Below, piece after piece: positions 18,538 through 27,994 of a stretch of DNA of 64,000 nt; within the stretch, counting starts at the first letter, position 1; each line of letters begins with the position of its first letter. A model generated the notes under the pieces. That model was given only the letters and a program-made list of their open reading frames with translations, made no database searches and was not told the origin of the DNA. This stretch comes from Shewanella halifaxensis HAW-EB4 (GTDB lineage: Bacteria > Pseudomonadota > Gammaproteobacteria > Enterobacterales > Shewanellaceae), in the NCBI RefSeq assembly GCF_000019185.1, contig NC_010334.1, positions 558,001-622,000 of the forward strand, given 5' to 3'. The position numbers were made by a program, and so were the translations under genes.

Positions 18538-18653
18538 GTTTTCAGCCCTAAGTCACCCTCTTCAAAACTCAATACCGATAAGTATTAGAGTTGCTAACTT
18601 TTGTATGCTTGAGAGTGCCTTGGTTAACTGTGATCAGGTTAGCCGTGCTCAAA

Positions 18654-19319
18654 TTAACAGCGCTTTGCCAAAAAGTCGGGTAAAGCTTCTAAGCTATTGA
18701 GTTGCTGGTGGGCAATGACCCACTTGCTGAGCGCCGCATGTTTCGCTTCAGGAATCGCAATGGTTTGCATACAGGCAGCGCGAGCAGACACTAATCCATT
18801 AAATGAATCCTCAATCGCTAAACAATTGATGGGATCAATATCGAGAGCCTGAGCGCAGCTTAAATAAACTTCAGGGTGCGGTTTGCCATAGGCTAAGTGT
18901 TCAGCGGAATTAATGGCGTGAAAATAAGTGCCTATCTCTAACCTGTTTAAAACGGCATGAATGATATCGCTGGAAGAGGAAGTTGCCAGACCTATTTTGA
19001 GGTCGTGTTTTTGGCAAGCTTTAAGCGCTTGGATAACACCTTTCATTGGTTCTCCGTCGGCCGAGATGTGGCTAACAACTTGGTCGACAATAGCCTGTGC
19101 TGTTTGTTGATGATTGTCGTTACTCCAGGGGAAGCGGGCATACCAATAGTCAACAACCTGATCGATTCTCAGGCCTGTGGTTAGAGTCATATCCTCAATA
19201 GAGACGTTTAAACCTAGCTCGGTTAGTACCTTATGCTCGGCAATTTGCCAAACAGGCTCGGAGTCAATTAATACGCCATCCATATCGAAAATTACGGCTT
19301 TTAGCTCTGGTATACTCAT
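18654..19319 (-). CDS. hxpB: HAD-superfamily hexitol/sugar phosphatase (HxpB/YniC-like)
   Basis: Cytosolic HAD phosphatase, 221 residues. Motif I is VIFDMDGVLIDSEP (nucleophile Asp and acid Asp), the cap region follows with LGLNVSIEDMTLTTGLRIDQVVDYWYARFPW, motif II is GLATSSSS, motif III region is AYGKPHPEVYL and motif IV IEDSFNGLVSARAA. The LRID-VVDYWYAR stretch is characteristic of E. coli YniC/HxpB, which dephosphorylates 2-deoxyglucose 6-phosphate, mannitol-1-P and sorbitol-6-P; the actual substrate here is inferred. The gene is convergent with the patatin gene and divergent from acnB. Confidence 0.85.
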   Translation of the reverse strand: MSIPELKAVIFDMDGVLIDSEPVWQIAEHKVLTELGLNVSIEDMTLTTGLRIDQVVDYWYARFPWSNDNHQQTAQAIVDQVVSHISADGEPMKGVIQALKACQKHDLKIGLATSSSSDIIHAVLNRLEIGTYFHAINSAEHLAYGKPHPEVYLSCAQALDIDPINCLAIEDSFNGLVSARAACMQTIAIPEAKHAALSKWVIAHQQLNSLEALPDFLAKRC

Positions 19320-19722
19320 AAGTGTCCAATTATATTCATTATAACTTTGATGAATATTAGCTGTGTAAAGAGTCAGTTTTGCGAATAATCATACGACTAA
19401 TTTGCTGAAAATCACAGGGCTTTGTCGGTGATTTCCGCCCAGAATAATCGATTAGAACAAATATAAATGCATGATTTATATAATTTAGATCAAGGTTTCA
19501 CACTATGGTCTAGTTTTCTTTTTGAGCAAATGGATTTACTGTATAGCTCGAGATGTCGACAGGGCGTTATTTTACTTTTACCGAAATGTGATCGGATTCA
19601 TACTTTTGTAAAGCTGTAGTATAATGGCGCTCGAAATAAGGGGCGAGCCTGCCGAGCTGTCAGTTTCAGTTTGAAGACGAGTAGTTTCGCTGTTAGAACG
19701 CCAAACAAAGAGGAAGGTTGCC
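19320..19722. other. Divergent promoter region hxpB / acnB
   Basis: About 400 non-coding bases. An AT-rich stretch around 19465-19490 could hold the acnB promoter. I found no operator that matches a known consensus convincingly. Confidence 0.5.
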
Positions 19723-22320
19723 GTGCTAGAAGCATATCGTAAACACGTCGCAGAACGTGCTTCAGAGGGCGTAGTCCCTAAGCCATTAGATGCCCAACAA
19801 GTGGCACAGCTAGTCGAATTGGTAAAGAATCCACCAGCAGGTGAAGAAGCATTTATTCTCGATCTACTTGAAAACCGTATCCCACCGGGTGTAGATGAAG
19901 CCGCATACGTTAAAGCGGGTTTCTTAGATGCTGTCGCAAAATGCGAAATAGCATCTCCTATCTTATCGTCTCAGCGCGCAGTTGAGCTGCTTGGCACGAT
20001 GCAAGGTGGTTATAACATCGAGCCGCTAATTGCTCAGTTAGATAATGATGCGCAAGCCCCACTTGCCGTTAAAGCATTGTCACATACACTTTTGATGTTT
20101 GACTCTTTCCACGATGTAGTGGACAAAATGCAAGCGGGTAACGACTACGCTAAGCAAGTCGTCCATGCTTGGGCTGATGCTAAATGGTTCCTATCTCGCC
20201 CCAAGCTTGCCGAGAAAATCTCTCTGACCGTATTTAAAGTATCGGGTGAAACCAACACCGATGACTTGTCTCCAGCACCAGATGCATGGTCACGCCCTGA
20301 TATTCCATTGCATGCACTCGCGATGCTTAAGAATGCTCGGGACGGCATTGTGCCTGATGAAGCTGGCGTAGTGGGCCCAATCAAAGAGATTGAATCACTA
20401 AAGACTAAAGGCTTCCCACTGGTTTATGTCGGTGATGTTGTGGGTACCGGTTCTTCACGTAAATCTGCAACCAACTCCGTGCTGTGGTTCATGGGAGATG
20501 ATATCCCGAATGTACCTAATAAGCGCGCTGGTGGTTTCTGTTTAGGTGGCAAGATTGCCCCAATCTTCTTCAACACCATGGAAGATGCAGGTGCACTACC
20601 GATTGAGCTAGATGTTAGCAAGATGGAGATGGGCGATGTTATCGACATCTATCCATATGAAGGCATCGTTAAGCGTCATGGCACTGATGAAGTGATTTCA
20701 CAGTTCTCTCTAAAGACAGATGTGTTGATGGATGAAGTGCGTGCGGGTGGCCGTATTCCATTGATTATCGGTCGTGGCCTAACCGATCGTGCTCGTGAAA
20801 CGCTAAACCTTGAAGCATCAACTGAGTTTGTTCGTCCAAAGGATGTGGCAGACACGGGTAAGGGCTTCACCCTTGCGCAGAAGATGGTGGGTAAGGCATG
20901 TGGCGTTACCGGTATTCGCCCTGGCCAATATTGTGAACCTAAGATGACCTCTGTTGGCTCTCAAGATACTACCGGTCCTATGACGCGTGATGAGCTTAAA
21001 GATTTAGCTTGTCTTGGTTTTAGTGCCGATTTGACCATGCAGTCTTTCTGTCACACAGCGGCTTATCCAAAGCCAGTTGACGTGAACACGCACCACACAC
21101 TGCCAGATTTCATCATGAATCGCGGTGGTGTTTCACTACGTCCTGGTGACGGTGTTATTCACTCTTGGTTAAACCGCATGCTACTGCCTGATACCGTGGG
21201 TACGGGTGGTGACTCTCATACGCGCTTCCCAATCGGTATCTCGTTCCCTGCAGGTTCTGGCCTTGTGGCGTTTGCTGCTGCAACAGGTGTCATGCCTCTT
21301 GATATGCCTGAATCAATCTTGGTTCGCTTTAAGGGTGAGATGCAGCCTGGTATTACATTACGTGACTTGGTACATGCGATTCCACATAAAGCCATTGAGA
21401 TGGGACTGCTAACCGTTGAGAAGAAGGGTAAGATCAATGCCTTCTCGGGTCGCGTTCTAGAGATCGAAGGTCTTGAGCAGCTTAAAGTTGAGCAGGCATT
21501 TGAACTTTCAGATGCATCGGCTGAGCGTAGTGCGGCGGGCTGTACTATTAAGCTAGATAAAGAACCGATTATTGAATACCTAAACTCAAACATCGTCATG
21601 CTTAAGTGGATGATTAGCGAGGGGTATGGCGATCGTCGCACCATCGAACGTCGTATTACAGCGATGCAAGAGTGGTTAGCAACCCCAGAGCTAATGGAGG
21701 CGGACAGCGATGCTGAGTATGCTGAAGTTATCGAAATCGATTTGAACGAAATCAAAGAGCCTATTCTTTGTGCGCCAAATGATCCAGATGATGCCATCTT
21801 ACTGTCTTCAGTGGTTAATACTAAGATCGACGAAGTATTCGTAGGTTCTTGTATGACCAACATCGGTCACTTCCGCGCGACGGGTAAGATGCTAGATAAG
21901 TTTGCATCGACGCTGCCAACACGTCTGTGGATCGCTCCACCGACCAAGATGGATCGCGATCAGCTTACTGAGGAAGGCTACTACGCCATCTTCGGACGCG
22001 TGGGCGCTCGAATTGAGATCCCGGGTTGTTCATTGTGTATGGGTAACCAAGCACGTGTTGCCGAAGGTGCGACTGTAGTTTCAACATCTACACGTAACTT
22101 CCCGAACCGTCTAGGTACAGGTGCTAACGTATACTTAGCCTCGGCAGAGCTCGCGTCCGTCGCTGCGCTACTGGGTCGTCTACCATCACCTGATGAATAT
22201 CAGACATACGCGAAAGAGTTAGATGCGACTGCAGCCGACACTTACCGTTACCTGAGCTTCGATAAGATAGCATCGTACACGGCAAAAGCTGACGAAGTGA
22301 TTTTCCAAACGGCGGTTTAA
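19723..22320 (+). CDS. acnB: AcnB, bifunctional aconitate hydratase 2 / 2-methylisocitrate dehydratase
   Basis: [4Fe-4S] aconitase interconverting citrate and isocitrate in the TCA cycle, also acting on 2-methylaconitate products in propionate metabolism. The order of domains is that of AcnB: N-terminal HEAT-like domain (MLEAYRKHVAERASEGVVPKPLDAQQ...), swivel domain (VSGETNTDDLSPAPDAWSRPDIP, GTGSSRKSATNSV), then the catalytic core (GTGGDSHTRFPIGISFPAGSG, cluster ligands in GSCMTNIGHFR and PGCSLCMGNQA). 865 residues matches E. coli. It starts with GTG at 19723, preceded by AGGAAGG; no nearby ATG is in frame. AcnB family members can also bind mRNA in the apo form. Confidence 0.97.
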   Translation: MLEAYRKHVAERASEGVVPKPLDAQQVAQLVELVKNPPAGEEAFILDLLENRIPPGVDEAAYVKAGFLDAVAKCEIASPILSSQRAVELLGTMQGGYNIEPLIAQLDNDAQAPLAVKALSHTLLMFDSFHDVVDKMQAGNDYAKQVVHAWADAKWFLSRPKLAEKISLTVFKVSGETNTDDLSPAPDAWSRPDIPLHALAMLKNARDGIVPDEAGVVGPIKEIESLKTKGFPLVYVGDVVGTGSSRKSATNSVLWFMGDDIPNVPNKRAGGFCLGGKIAPIFFNTMEDAGALPIELDVSKMEMGDVIDIYPYEGIVKRHGTDEVISQFSLKTDVLMDEVRAGGRIPLIIGRGLTDRARETLNLEASTEFVRPKDVADTGKGFTLAQKMVGKACGVTGIRPGQYCEPKMTSVGSQDTTGPMTRDELKDLACLGFSADLTMQSFCHTAAYPKPVDVNTHHTLPDFIMNRGGVSLRPGDGVIHSWLNRMLLPDTVGTGGDSHTRFPIGISFPAGSGLVAFAAATGVMPLDMPESILVRFKGEMQPGITLRDLVHAIPHKAIEMGLLTVEKKGKINAFSGRVLEIEGLEQLKVEQAFELSDASAERSAAGCTIKLDKEPIIEYLNSNIVMLKWMISEGYGDRRTIERRITAMQEWLATPELMEADSDAEYAEVIEIDLNEIKEPILCAPNDPDDAILLSSVVNTKIDEVFVGSCMTNIGHFRATGKMLDKFASTLPTRLWIAPPTKMDRDQLTEEGYYAIFGRVGARIEIPGCSLCMGNQARVAEGATVVSTSTRNFPNRLGTGANVYLASAELASVAALLGRLPSPDEYQTYAKELDATAADTYRYLSFDKIASYTAKADEVIFQTAV

Positions 22321-22364
22321 GCCTGATTGATACACTGAAGTTGATGCTCTGAAATAGAAAAACT

Positions 22365-22394
22365 AAAAAGGCCTGCTAATTAGCAGGCCTTTTT
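22365..22394. terminator. Bidirectional terminator between acnB and rsd
   Basis: A perfect 30-base palindrome (arm AAAAAGGCCTGCTAA), giving a U tract on either strand, placed between the convergent acnB and rsd genes. Confidence 0.92.
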
Positions 22395-22451
22395 GTTAAT
22401 TCATTTTAAATTTTTGCGAGGACCTAGGACCTTCTATAGCGCCTAGAAGCT

Positions 22452-22919
22452 TTAAGAATGCTTCGCGTGCAACACTTCTAGCAGTTTATCCTCAAGTTCA
22501 AAACGTGTTTCCATTGCGTGACCAAGAGATGACAGATCTTTATCTAAATGAAATAGTACTTGCTCATCTTCGGCTTCGGTATATTTGTCGTTGAAGTCGA
22601 GTGCAGTATCTGTGGTTTCGCTAATTTGCGGGACTAATTGCTGTGCGAGTTCTTGACTTGAAGAGCCATTCTTTTCACAGGCTGTGACGACTTGATCGTA
22701 AATTTCAAAATGGCCTTCTGACACATAATCCATTAATTGGTCACAAAACTGTTTTACGGAAGCAAAGGCGGGCAGTGACTTATCAGTTACCTCATACGGC
22801 GGGATCCCTGCAATCTGGCAATAGTTAATAAGCAGGTTGCGCCGATTATTTAACCATTGATCTATAAGAGTATTTGAGCCGCCCCATTTTTGTTCGGCTT
22901 TCTCTAGGTTTCTTAGCAT
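22452..22919 (-). CDS. rsd: Rsd, regulator of sigma-70 activity
   Basis: Anti-sigma factor of the Rsd/AlgQ family, which binds domain 4 of RpoD in stationary phase and favours alternative sigma factors. The 155-residue helical protein carries the family pattern: SNTLIDQWLNNRRNLLINYCQIAGI, FCDQLMDYVSEGHFEIYDQV, and LSSLGHAMETRFELEDKLLEVL. The start ATG at 22919 is preceded by GGGGAAG 5 bases upstream. In E. coli rsd lies near hemE, as here. A strong hairpin terminator 145 bases upstream on the same strand may separate it from, or attenuate, an upstream promoter. Confidence 0.88.
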   Translation of the reverse strand: MLRNLEKAEQKWGGSNTLIDQWLNNRRNLLINYCQIAGIPPYEVTDKSLPAFASVKQFCDQLMDYVSEGHFEIYDQVVTACEKNGSSSQELAQQLVPQISETTDTALDFNDKYTEAEDEQVLFHLDKDLSSLGHAMETRFELEDKLLEVLHAKHS

Positions 22920-23054
22920 GATCTTCCCCGTTAAAAATCCATCTCTGTATCTCTAATGTAGGGGAAAAATGTGGTTTTGATCAACCATTTTTGATCGATT
23001 TATGAGGAAATACTAAATGGACATACCAGCGAAAGGGATGTAAACGAAACGTTA

Positions 23055-23150
23055 TAAAATAAAATGCCCAGCGATAGAAATCTATCGCTGGGCGAGTAAA
23101 GTTTGTAGCGGGCTCGATGTGACGAGCTTCTTGATTGTTCTTGCTAGCGC
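23055..23150 (-). ncRNA. Candidate small RNA or attenuated rsd leader
   Basis: On the minus strand a strong sigma-70 promoter (23157-23185) is followed about 85 bases later by a 13-bp perfect hairpin, arm GCCCAGCGATAGA (23066-23093), then ATTTTATTTTA. A discrete RNA of about 95 nt ending near 23055 is predicted. There is no open reading frame of note inside. It could be a free-standing sRNA or a premature terminator in a long rsd 5' leader. I do not recognise it as a known family. Inference from signals only. Confidence 0.55.
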
Positions 23151-23156
23151 AGACTT

Positions 23157-23185
23157 TTTATACCAAAGCTAGCACCTTGGTGCAA
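23157..23185 (-). promoter_or_regulatory. Strong sigma-70-type promoter (minus strand)
   Basis: TTGCAC (-35, 23180-23185), 17-base spacer, TATAAA (-10, 23157-23162) reading toward rsd. Confidence 0.65.
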
Positions 23186-23450
23186 CTTTTTTCTTCCACA
23201 TTGCGAGTCATACAGCTTAGGTTAAGCCAAGTTGTGAATCTATTTCACGTTTTCAATTAAAGCTGTGAACTATGATTTGTAGCCTGAAAATTTTACTGCT
23301 TAATCGGTTAATAATGTTAACTACCTCAGAGTTGGCGGAATTTGTCGCGTTATCTGTCACATTATTTTACGGATTCAGGTTACTTTATTAACGTAAATGC
23401 TAAACTACTGCCCCAAGCGGATATCACTATAAGTTTAGGAATCAAGCCAA

Positions 23451-24515
23451 ATGGCAGAATTAAAGAATGATCGTTATTTACGTGCGTTATTAAAACAGCC
23501 TGTCGACAGAACTCCTGTCTGGATGATGCGTCAAGCAGGTCGTTATCTTCCAGAATATAAAGCCACCCGCGCAGAAGCTGGCGACTTCATGTCTCTTTGT
23601 AAGAACCAAGATTTAGCCTGTGAAGTGACTCTTCAGCCACTACGTCGCTATGATTTAGACGCAGCAATCCTGTTCTCTGATATTCTTACAGTGCCAGATG
23701 CAATGGGCTTAGGCCTGTACTTCGAAACTGGTGAAGGCCCACGTTTTGAACGTCCTACAGACACCATCGATTCAATCAAAAAGCTTTGCATCCCAGATCC
23801 AGAAGATGAGCTTGGCTACGTAATGCGTGCTGTAAGCACTATTCGTCGTGAGCTTAAAGGTGAAGTACCATTAATTGGTTTCTCTGGTTCACCTTGGACA
23901 CTAGCGACTTACATGGTTGAAGGCGGTTCTAGTAAGGCGTTTGAAAAGATTAAGAAGATGGCTTACGAAGAGCCAGCAACTTTGCATATGCTGCTTGATA
24001 AGCTAGCAGACTCTGTGACGCTATACCTGAATGCTCAGGTTGCTAACGGTGCACAATCTCTTATGATCTTCGATTCATGGGGTGGTGCGCTTTCTCACCA
24101 CGCATACCGTGAATTCTCACTACGTTACATGCAGAAAATCGTTGATGGCCTAACTCGCCATGCAGACGGTCGCCAAGTACCAGTGACTCTGTTCACTAAA
24201 GGTGGCGGACTATGGCTTGAGTCTATGGCTGAAACTGGCTGTGACGCACTAGGTCTAGACTGGACTGTTGATATCGGTGATGCACGTCGCCGTGTTGGTC
24301 ATAAAGTTGCCCTACAAGGTAACATGGACCCATCAGTACTTTACGGTACACCAGAGCGCATTCATCAAGAAGTGGATCAAATCCTGTCTTCTTATGGTGA
24401 AGGTACTGGCCATGTATTTAACTTGGGCCACGGTATTCACCAGCACGTTGATCCTGAGCGCGCGGGCTCGTTTATCAACTCAGTACATGAGCTATCGGCT
24501 AAGTACCACAAGTAA
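23451..24515 (+). CDS. hemE: HemE, uroporphyrinogen decarboxylase
   Basis: Cytosolic cofactor-free enzyme that decarboxylates the four acetates of uroporphyrinogen III to give coproporphyrinogen III in haem synthesis. Family signatures: ELKNDRYLRALLKQPVDRTPVWMMRQAGRYLPEY (the RQAGRYLPEY block with substrate-binding Arg), AAILFSDILTVPDAMGLGL with the catalytic Asp, GFSGSPWTLATYMVEGG, and the C-terminal FNLGHGIHQHVDPE. Length 354 is standard. AGGAATCAAGCCAA precedes the ATG. Haem demand is high in an organism with multiheme cytochromes. Confidence 0.97.
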   Translation: MAELKNDRYLRALLKQPVDRTPVWMMRQAGRYLPEYKATRAEAGDFMSLCKNQDLACEVTLQPLRRYDLDAAILFSDILTVPDAMGLGLYFETGEGPRFERPTDTIDSIKKLCIPDPEDELGYVMRAVSTIRRELKGEVPLIGFSGSPWTLATYMVEGGSSKAFEKIKKMAYEEPATLHMLLDKLADSVTLYLNAQVANGAQSLMIFDSWGGALSHHAYREFSLRYMQKIVDGLTRHADGRQVPVTLFTKGGGLWLESMAETGCDALGLDWTVDIGDARRRVGHKVALQGNMDPSVLYGTPERIHQEVDQILSSYGEGTGHVFNLGHGIHQHVDPERAGSFINSVHELSAKYHK

Positions 24516-24851
24516 TCAACTAGCATAAACGCTAAGCGATTAAATAAAGGCTCAGTTTACTGGGCCTTTATTGTTTCTGTGGTTTAGCAAAGTCGTTTCA
24601 GCTGGATACCGCTTGGGTATCACAAAGCGCTAAACTCTCGCTAAGCGTTCAAATCTTTAGAAGCATCATTTTTGGCGATTCAGCATGGTCGATGATGAGA
24701 TCCAATAAAGATAATGAGTTTGTTGATGTTTTTATCAACGCCTGTGCACATACTAGGTATTATCTGCTGCCGAAATGGGGTACTTTGCTAACGCAAACCA
24801 AGTTATAGCCAGAGTTACTGGCGGGTTTTGAATTAGAGAAGTTGACCTCAG
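24516..24851. other. Intergenic region after hemE
   Basis: Holds the hemE terminator at 24543-24572; otherwise I see no gene or clear regulatory site. Confidence 0.5.
24543..24572 (+). terminator. Intrinsic terminator after hemE
   Basis: AATAAAGGCTCAG-TTTA-CTGGGCCTTTATT, 13-bp stem with one G-U pair, followed by GTTTC. Confidence 0.85.
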
Positions 24852-27419
24852 ATGCAAATTGGTAAGAAAGCTGTCTTAGTGATATTTGGGATCTGTATCC
24901 CCCTCCTAGTTGCTGCCAGCTTTATAGCAATAAGCTGGCTACATAGCGAAGTTGACGCTATACGTAGCTATGTCATAGAAAAAGAGCTCGAGAGTATTCA
25001 GTCAAGAATAGACCGAGATCTCGAACGTTTTCAGCTTCAGCTGGAGACTTCATCGCTTCATCCTCAATCGGGTGTACCCATCTCATTATTACCAGAAATA
25101 ACCGTGTTTGGCAGCACACAAGTTCAGCAAGTTATTGACGGTAAATTTCAGCCCATTGATAAATCAAAGCCAATGGAGCCAATGTTACCCACGGCGCTGC
25201 TTGCGAGCAAACAGACTAAGTCTGGGGTGTATTTTGACAGCAGGCAAGCCGTAGGTTATGTCATCGGCATACAAGCAGAGAGCGACATTAGGCCTGAGCG
25301 TTTAGTGCTAATTAGTCGGCTCACCGATAACTATCTTGCGACATTAGGTCTCGCTGACTTTGCCACCAAGATTGAGATTGAAGCAGGAAGTGCCAAGCAT
25401 GGGGGGGGGTTACGGGGTAATACCGTCATCGCTCAATTGAATGTTCCTGCTCTTTTAAATCAAGAGCAGGCGCATCTATCTATTACCTTCTCGAATCAAT
25501 TCTTTTCGGGGATGACAAGGCTGTACAGCGCACAGACGTTCGGGCTATTGGGGCTTGTTTCTGTATTACTGCTATTGGTATTTTTCTGGCTTAGATCCGC
25601 CGTGATTAGGCCTTTAAACCAGCTTTCAGAACAAGTTTTGAGTCTAGAACCCAACTCAAAAGACCGACAATATATTAAGAGTGCTGGTGATAATGAGTTA
25701 AGCCAAGTTACTAAGAATATTAATCAGCTACTAGAGAGGCACTATCGACAAGAGAAGCTCTCTCAAGTCACTTTAGAGTCTATTACTGACATGGTTATTT
25801 TGACTGACATTCATTATAACGTCAGTTATATCAACCCGTATGCAGAGCACCTACTAAAACTCAGCAATGAGCAAGCACAGGGTAAGAAGCTTCATGAGCT
25901 ATTACCGGGTAATCAAAGTTTAAACAATAAGATTACCACCTTTATGCAAAGTTCATCGCTTAGTATTGATTCGATACGCTTGCGCCTAAATATCGATAGC
26001 CCCAAGTTAATGAGTGGCACCTTCGGTCACTTTTGTAACCATTCAGGGGACATTATTGGTGCGGTGCTGGTATTGAAAGACACGACTCAAGAAGTCTTAT
26101 TAAAGCAGCAACTACAGCGACAAGCGTATTTAGATCCCGTTACAGGTCTGCTTAACAGGGCGGCTTTTGAAGAGCGGCTTGTTGGTTATGCTCAATCATC
26201 TCAGTTTATAGCGGTAGTTTATTTCGATCTGGAGCAATTCAAATTAATCAATGATTCTTGTGGCCACAATGCAGGTGACAAGATGCTTAGTAAAGTGGCT
26301 AAGGCGATTGAATCTAGTTTATCGAGCAATATGCTCTTGGGGCGCATAGGGGGAGATGAGTTTGGCTTGATTATTAAAGACAGCTCTGCCCTTGCTGTTG
26401 CAAAGTTGATTAAGAAGATTATTGCCAGTGTGGGTTGCCAATCGATCGAGCATAACGACACCAGCTATCGTGTTGGCTTGAGTGCCGGGGTGGCCTTGGC
26501 GCGCTTTAATCAACAAACTGATGCTCTAGAGCTACTAAAAGATGCCGATATCGCCTGTCTTGCTGCAAAGCGTAAGGGCAGCAATCAAGTGCACTTCTAT
26601 GATAGTCGCGATAAAGACCTAAGCTATCAACGTAATGCGCCTAAATGGGCGGTTAGAATTGTACAGGCGATTGAGCATAATGAACTCATTCTCTACTATC
26701 AAAAGATAAAGTGTCTTTCTTCTCATAGCCATAGGCAGCGTCTTGAAATATTACTCAGGATCCAAGATGCGGGGGGAAGAATTCTACCCCCTGCACAATT
26801 TATTGCTGCTGCGGAACGCTTTAAGTTGATTGTTGAAGTAGATAAAGAGGTCATCAGAAAGACCTTCTTGTGGCTGTCTTTAAATGAGCAGGTTTGGAGT
26901 GATCATTGTCTATCAATTAACTTGTCAGGTAATAGCCTTGGGGCAGAAGGTATGATTGACTTTATTTTGCTACAGCAAAAGCGTTTTGGGATCCCGAGTA
27001 GTTGCGTTTGCTTCGAGATCACTGAAACGAGTGCGATTCAAAACCACAGTCGCGCGTTGAAGATGATTGCAGATCTACGTCGGCGAGGCTTTGCTTTTGC
27101 CCTAGATGATTTTGGTAGTGGTTTTGCTTCATACGGCTATCTTAAAGAGATGCCTGTCGATTATGTCAAGATTGACGGCTGCTTCGTTAAAAACTTAGCC
27201 AGTAATGCCAAAGACTATGCCATCGTTAAATCAGTCAACGATGTTTGCCGCGTGATGGGGATAGAAACCGTTGCAGAGTTTGTGGAAAACCAAGAGATTA
27301 TTGATAGACTCGAAGTCATAGGAGTTAATTATGCTCAAGGATACGGTATAGGCCGACCTCAAGCATTAGACTCCTATCAAAGTGAAACCGTCTCTGAACA
27401 AGTTATGGCTACTTATTGA
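24852..27419 (+). CDS. Membrane GGDEF/EAL protein with periplasmic sensor, HAMP and PAS domains
   Basis: 855 residues. Two membrane helices (about 7-29 and 229-250) flank a periplasmic domain of about 200 residues; a HAMP-like linker (RSAVIRPLNQLSEQVLSLE), a PAS domain (about 305-410), GGDEF (GRIGGDEF near 500) and EAL (about 600-845) follow. GGDEF lacks an RxxD I-site. In the EAL domain the signature is EILLRI rather than EALLRW, but the metal-binding and catalytic residues appear kept (INLSGN, FEITET, LDDFGSG, VKIDG, AEFVEN), a variant seen in a recognised EAL subgroup. Thus both synthesis and breakdown of c-di-GMP are possible. A run of nine G at 25401-25409 (three Gly codons) lies in the periplasmic domain. 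The 3' end overlaps the convergent small gene by 11 bases. Confidence 0.88.
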   Translation: MQIGKKAVLVIFGICIPLLVAASFIAISWLHSEVDAIRSYVIEKELESIQSRIDRDLERFQLQLETSSLHPQSGVPISLLPEITVFGSTQVQQVIDGKFQPIDKSKPMEPMLPTALLASKQTKSGVYFDSRQAVGYVIGIQAESDIRPERLVLISRLTDNYLATLGLADFATKIEIEAGSAKHGGGLRGNTVIAQLNVPALLNQEQAHLSITFSNQFFSGMTRLYSAQTFGLLGLVSVLLLLVFFWLRSAVIRPLNQLSEQVLSLEPNSKDRQYIKSAGDNELSQVTKNINQLLERHYRQEKLSQVTLESITDMVILTDIHYNVSYINPYAEHLLKLSNEQAQGKKLHELLPGNQSLNNKITTFMQSSSLSIDSIRLRLNIDSPKLMSGTFGHFCNHSGDIIGAVLVLKDTTQEVLLKQQLQRQAYLDPVTGLLNRAAFEERLVGYAQSSQFIAVVYFDLEQFKLINDSCGHNAGDKMLSKVAKAIESSLSSNMLLGRIGGDEFGLIIKDSSALAVAKLIKKIIASVGCQSIEHNDTSYRVGLSAGVALARFNQQTDALELLKDADIACLAAKRKGSNQVHFYDSRDKDLSYQRNAPKWAVRIVQAIEHNELILYYQKIKCLSSHSHRQRLEILLRIQDAGGRILPPAQFIAAAERFKLIVEVDKEVIRKTFLWLSLNEQVWSDHCLSINLSGNSLGAEGMIDFILLQQKRFGIPSSCVCFEITETSAIQNHSRALKMIADLRRRGFAFALDDFGSGFASYGYLKEMPVDYVKIDGCFVKNLASNAKDYAIVKSVNDVCRVMGIETVAEFVENQEIIDRLEVIGVNYAQGYGIGRPQALDSYQSETVSEQVMATY

Positions 27420-27627
27420 GATGCTTAACAATCGCCTCAGTCGCTTCGGCTTTGGTTGCTTTCTCTGCACTGGCCTCAATGTGAGCCGTAGCGTTGTGGC
27501 CAGTCATATTTTCTGCAATATGCAGCCAGTCTGGGTGCCAGTAAAAAGATGACCCTGAAAGAGTGTCCCAGTTGTGAACGCCAGATGTTTCACCTTGATA
27601 GATAAGATCGCCAATGGAATATTTCAT
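27409..27627 (-). CDS. Small conserved-looking hypothetical protein
   Basis: 72 residues starting MKYSIGDLIYQGETSGVHNW. I prefer the ATG at 27627, which has GGGG 6 bases upstream, over an in-frame start at 27681. The N-terminal half is aromatic-rich (WDTLSGSSFYWHPDWLHIAENMTGHN); the C-terminal half is a charged Ala/Glu/Lys helix. No signal peptide or membrane segment. I do not recognise a characterised family. It overlaps the 3' end of the GGDEF/EAL gene tail to tail by 11 bases. Confidence 0.65.
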   Translation of the reverse strand: MKYSIGDLIYQGETSGVHNWDTLSGSSFYWHPDWLHIAENMTGHNATAHIEASAEKATKAEATEAIVKHLNK

Positions 27628-27994
27628 AGTTAACCCCTGATGTTTAAGTTTAATTCTTTGAAATCTTGTAGCGTAAATCACTCACTTCGCACTTTATGAG
27701 TTCAATTGCTGATCTATTTAGAATGCGCCTTCGAATAATGAGTTTGTGTTACCTATGTCACAAAACTGTTGATTGCTTGATGGTAACGATAGATTGTCGG
27801 CAAGAGTCAGAGAAGCTGAGAGTCATTACAGGCATAAAAAAGCCCTGTGCTAACAGGGCTCATAATCGGAGTTAGCTGTAAGGTTAGTTAACCTTCGCCA
27901 TTTTCACGAGCAATCGCGCGGTATGCAATGTCGGTGCGGAAAATGTCGGTTCTGTTAAGTTATAACAGCCATCATCCCAATAGTTTTTAGTTAG
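27628..27994. other. Region downstream of purD
   Basis: Contains the purD terminator (27836-27860) and a degenerate second copy of the purD 3' end (27883-27982); the remainder (27628-27835) shows no gene. Confidence 0.6.
27836..27860 (-). terminator. Intrinsic terminator of the purHD transcript
   Basis: On the minus strand AGCCCTGT-TAGC-ACAGGGCT, a perfect 8-bp stem, then TTTTT. It lies beyond the duplicated purD tail. Confidence 0.85.

Larger units (their letters stand above)
22920..23450. other. rsd-hemE intergenic region
   Basis: 530 non-coding bases between divergent rsd and hemE. It contains a minus-strand promoter and terminator pair that would make an RNA of about 95 nt (listed separately). 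A second possible minus-strand promoter nearer rsd is TTGATC-N18-TACATT (about 22955-22985). Confidence 0.6.

Noticed and set aside
21216..21863. 215-codon ORF antisense to acnB
   Set aside because: It is a shadow of a highly conserved gene with strong codon bias; no independent signals.
26742..26765. Degenerate, inactive EAL domain (EILLRI)
   Set aside because: The Glu is kept and the other metal-binding residues (N, E, DD, K, E) are all visible, so loss of activity cannot be claimed.
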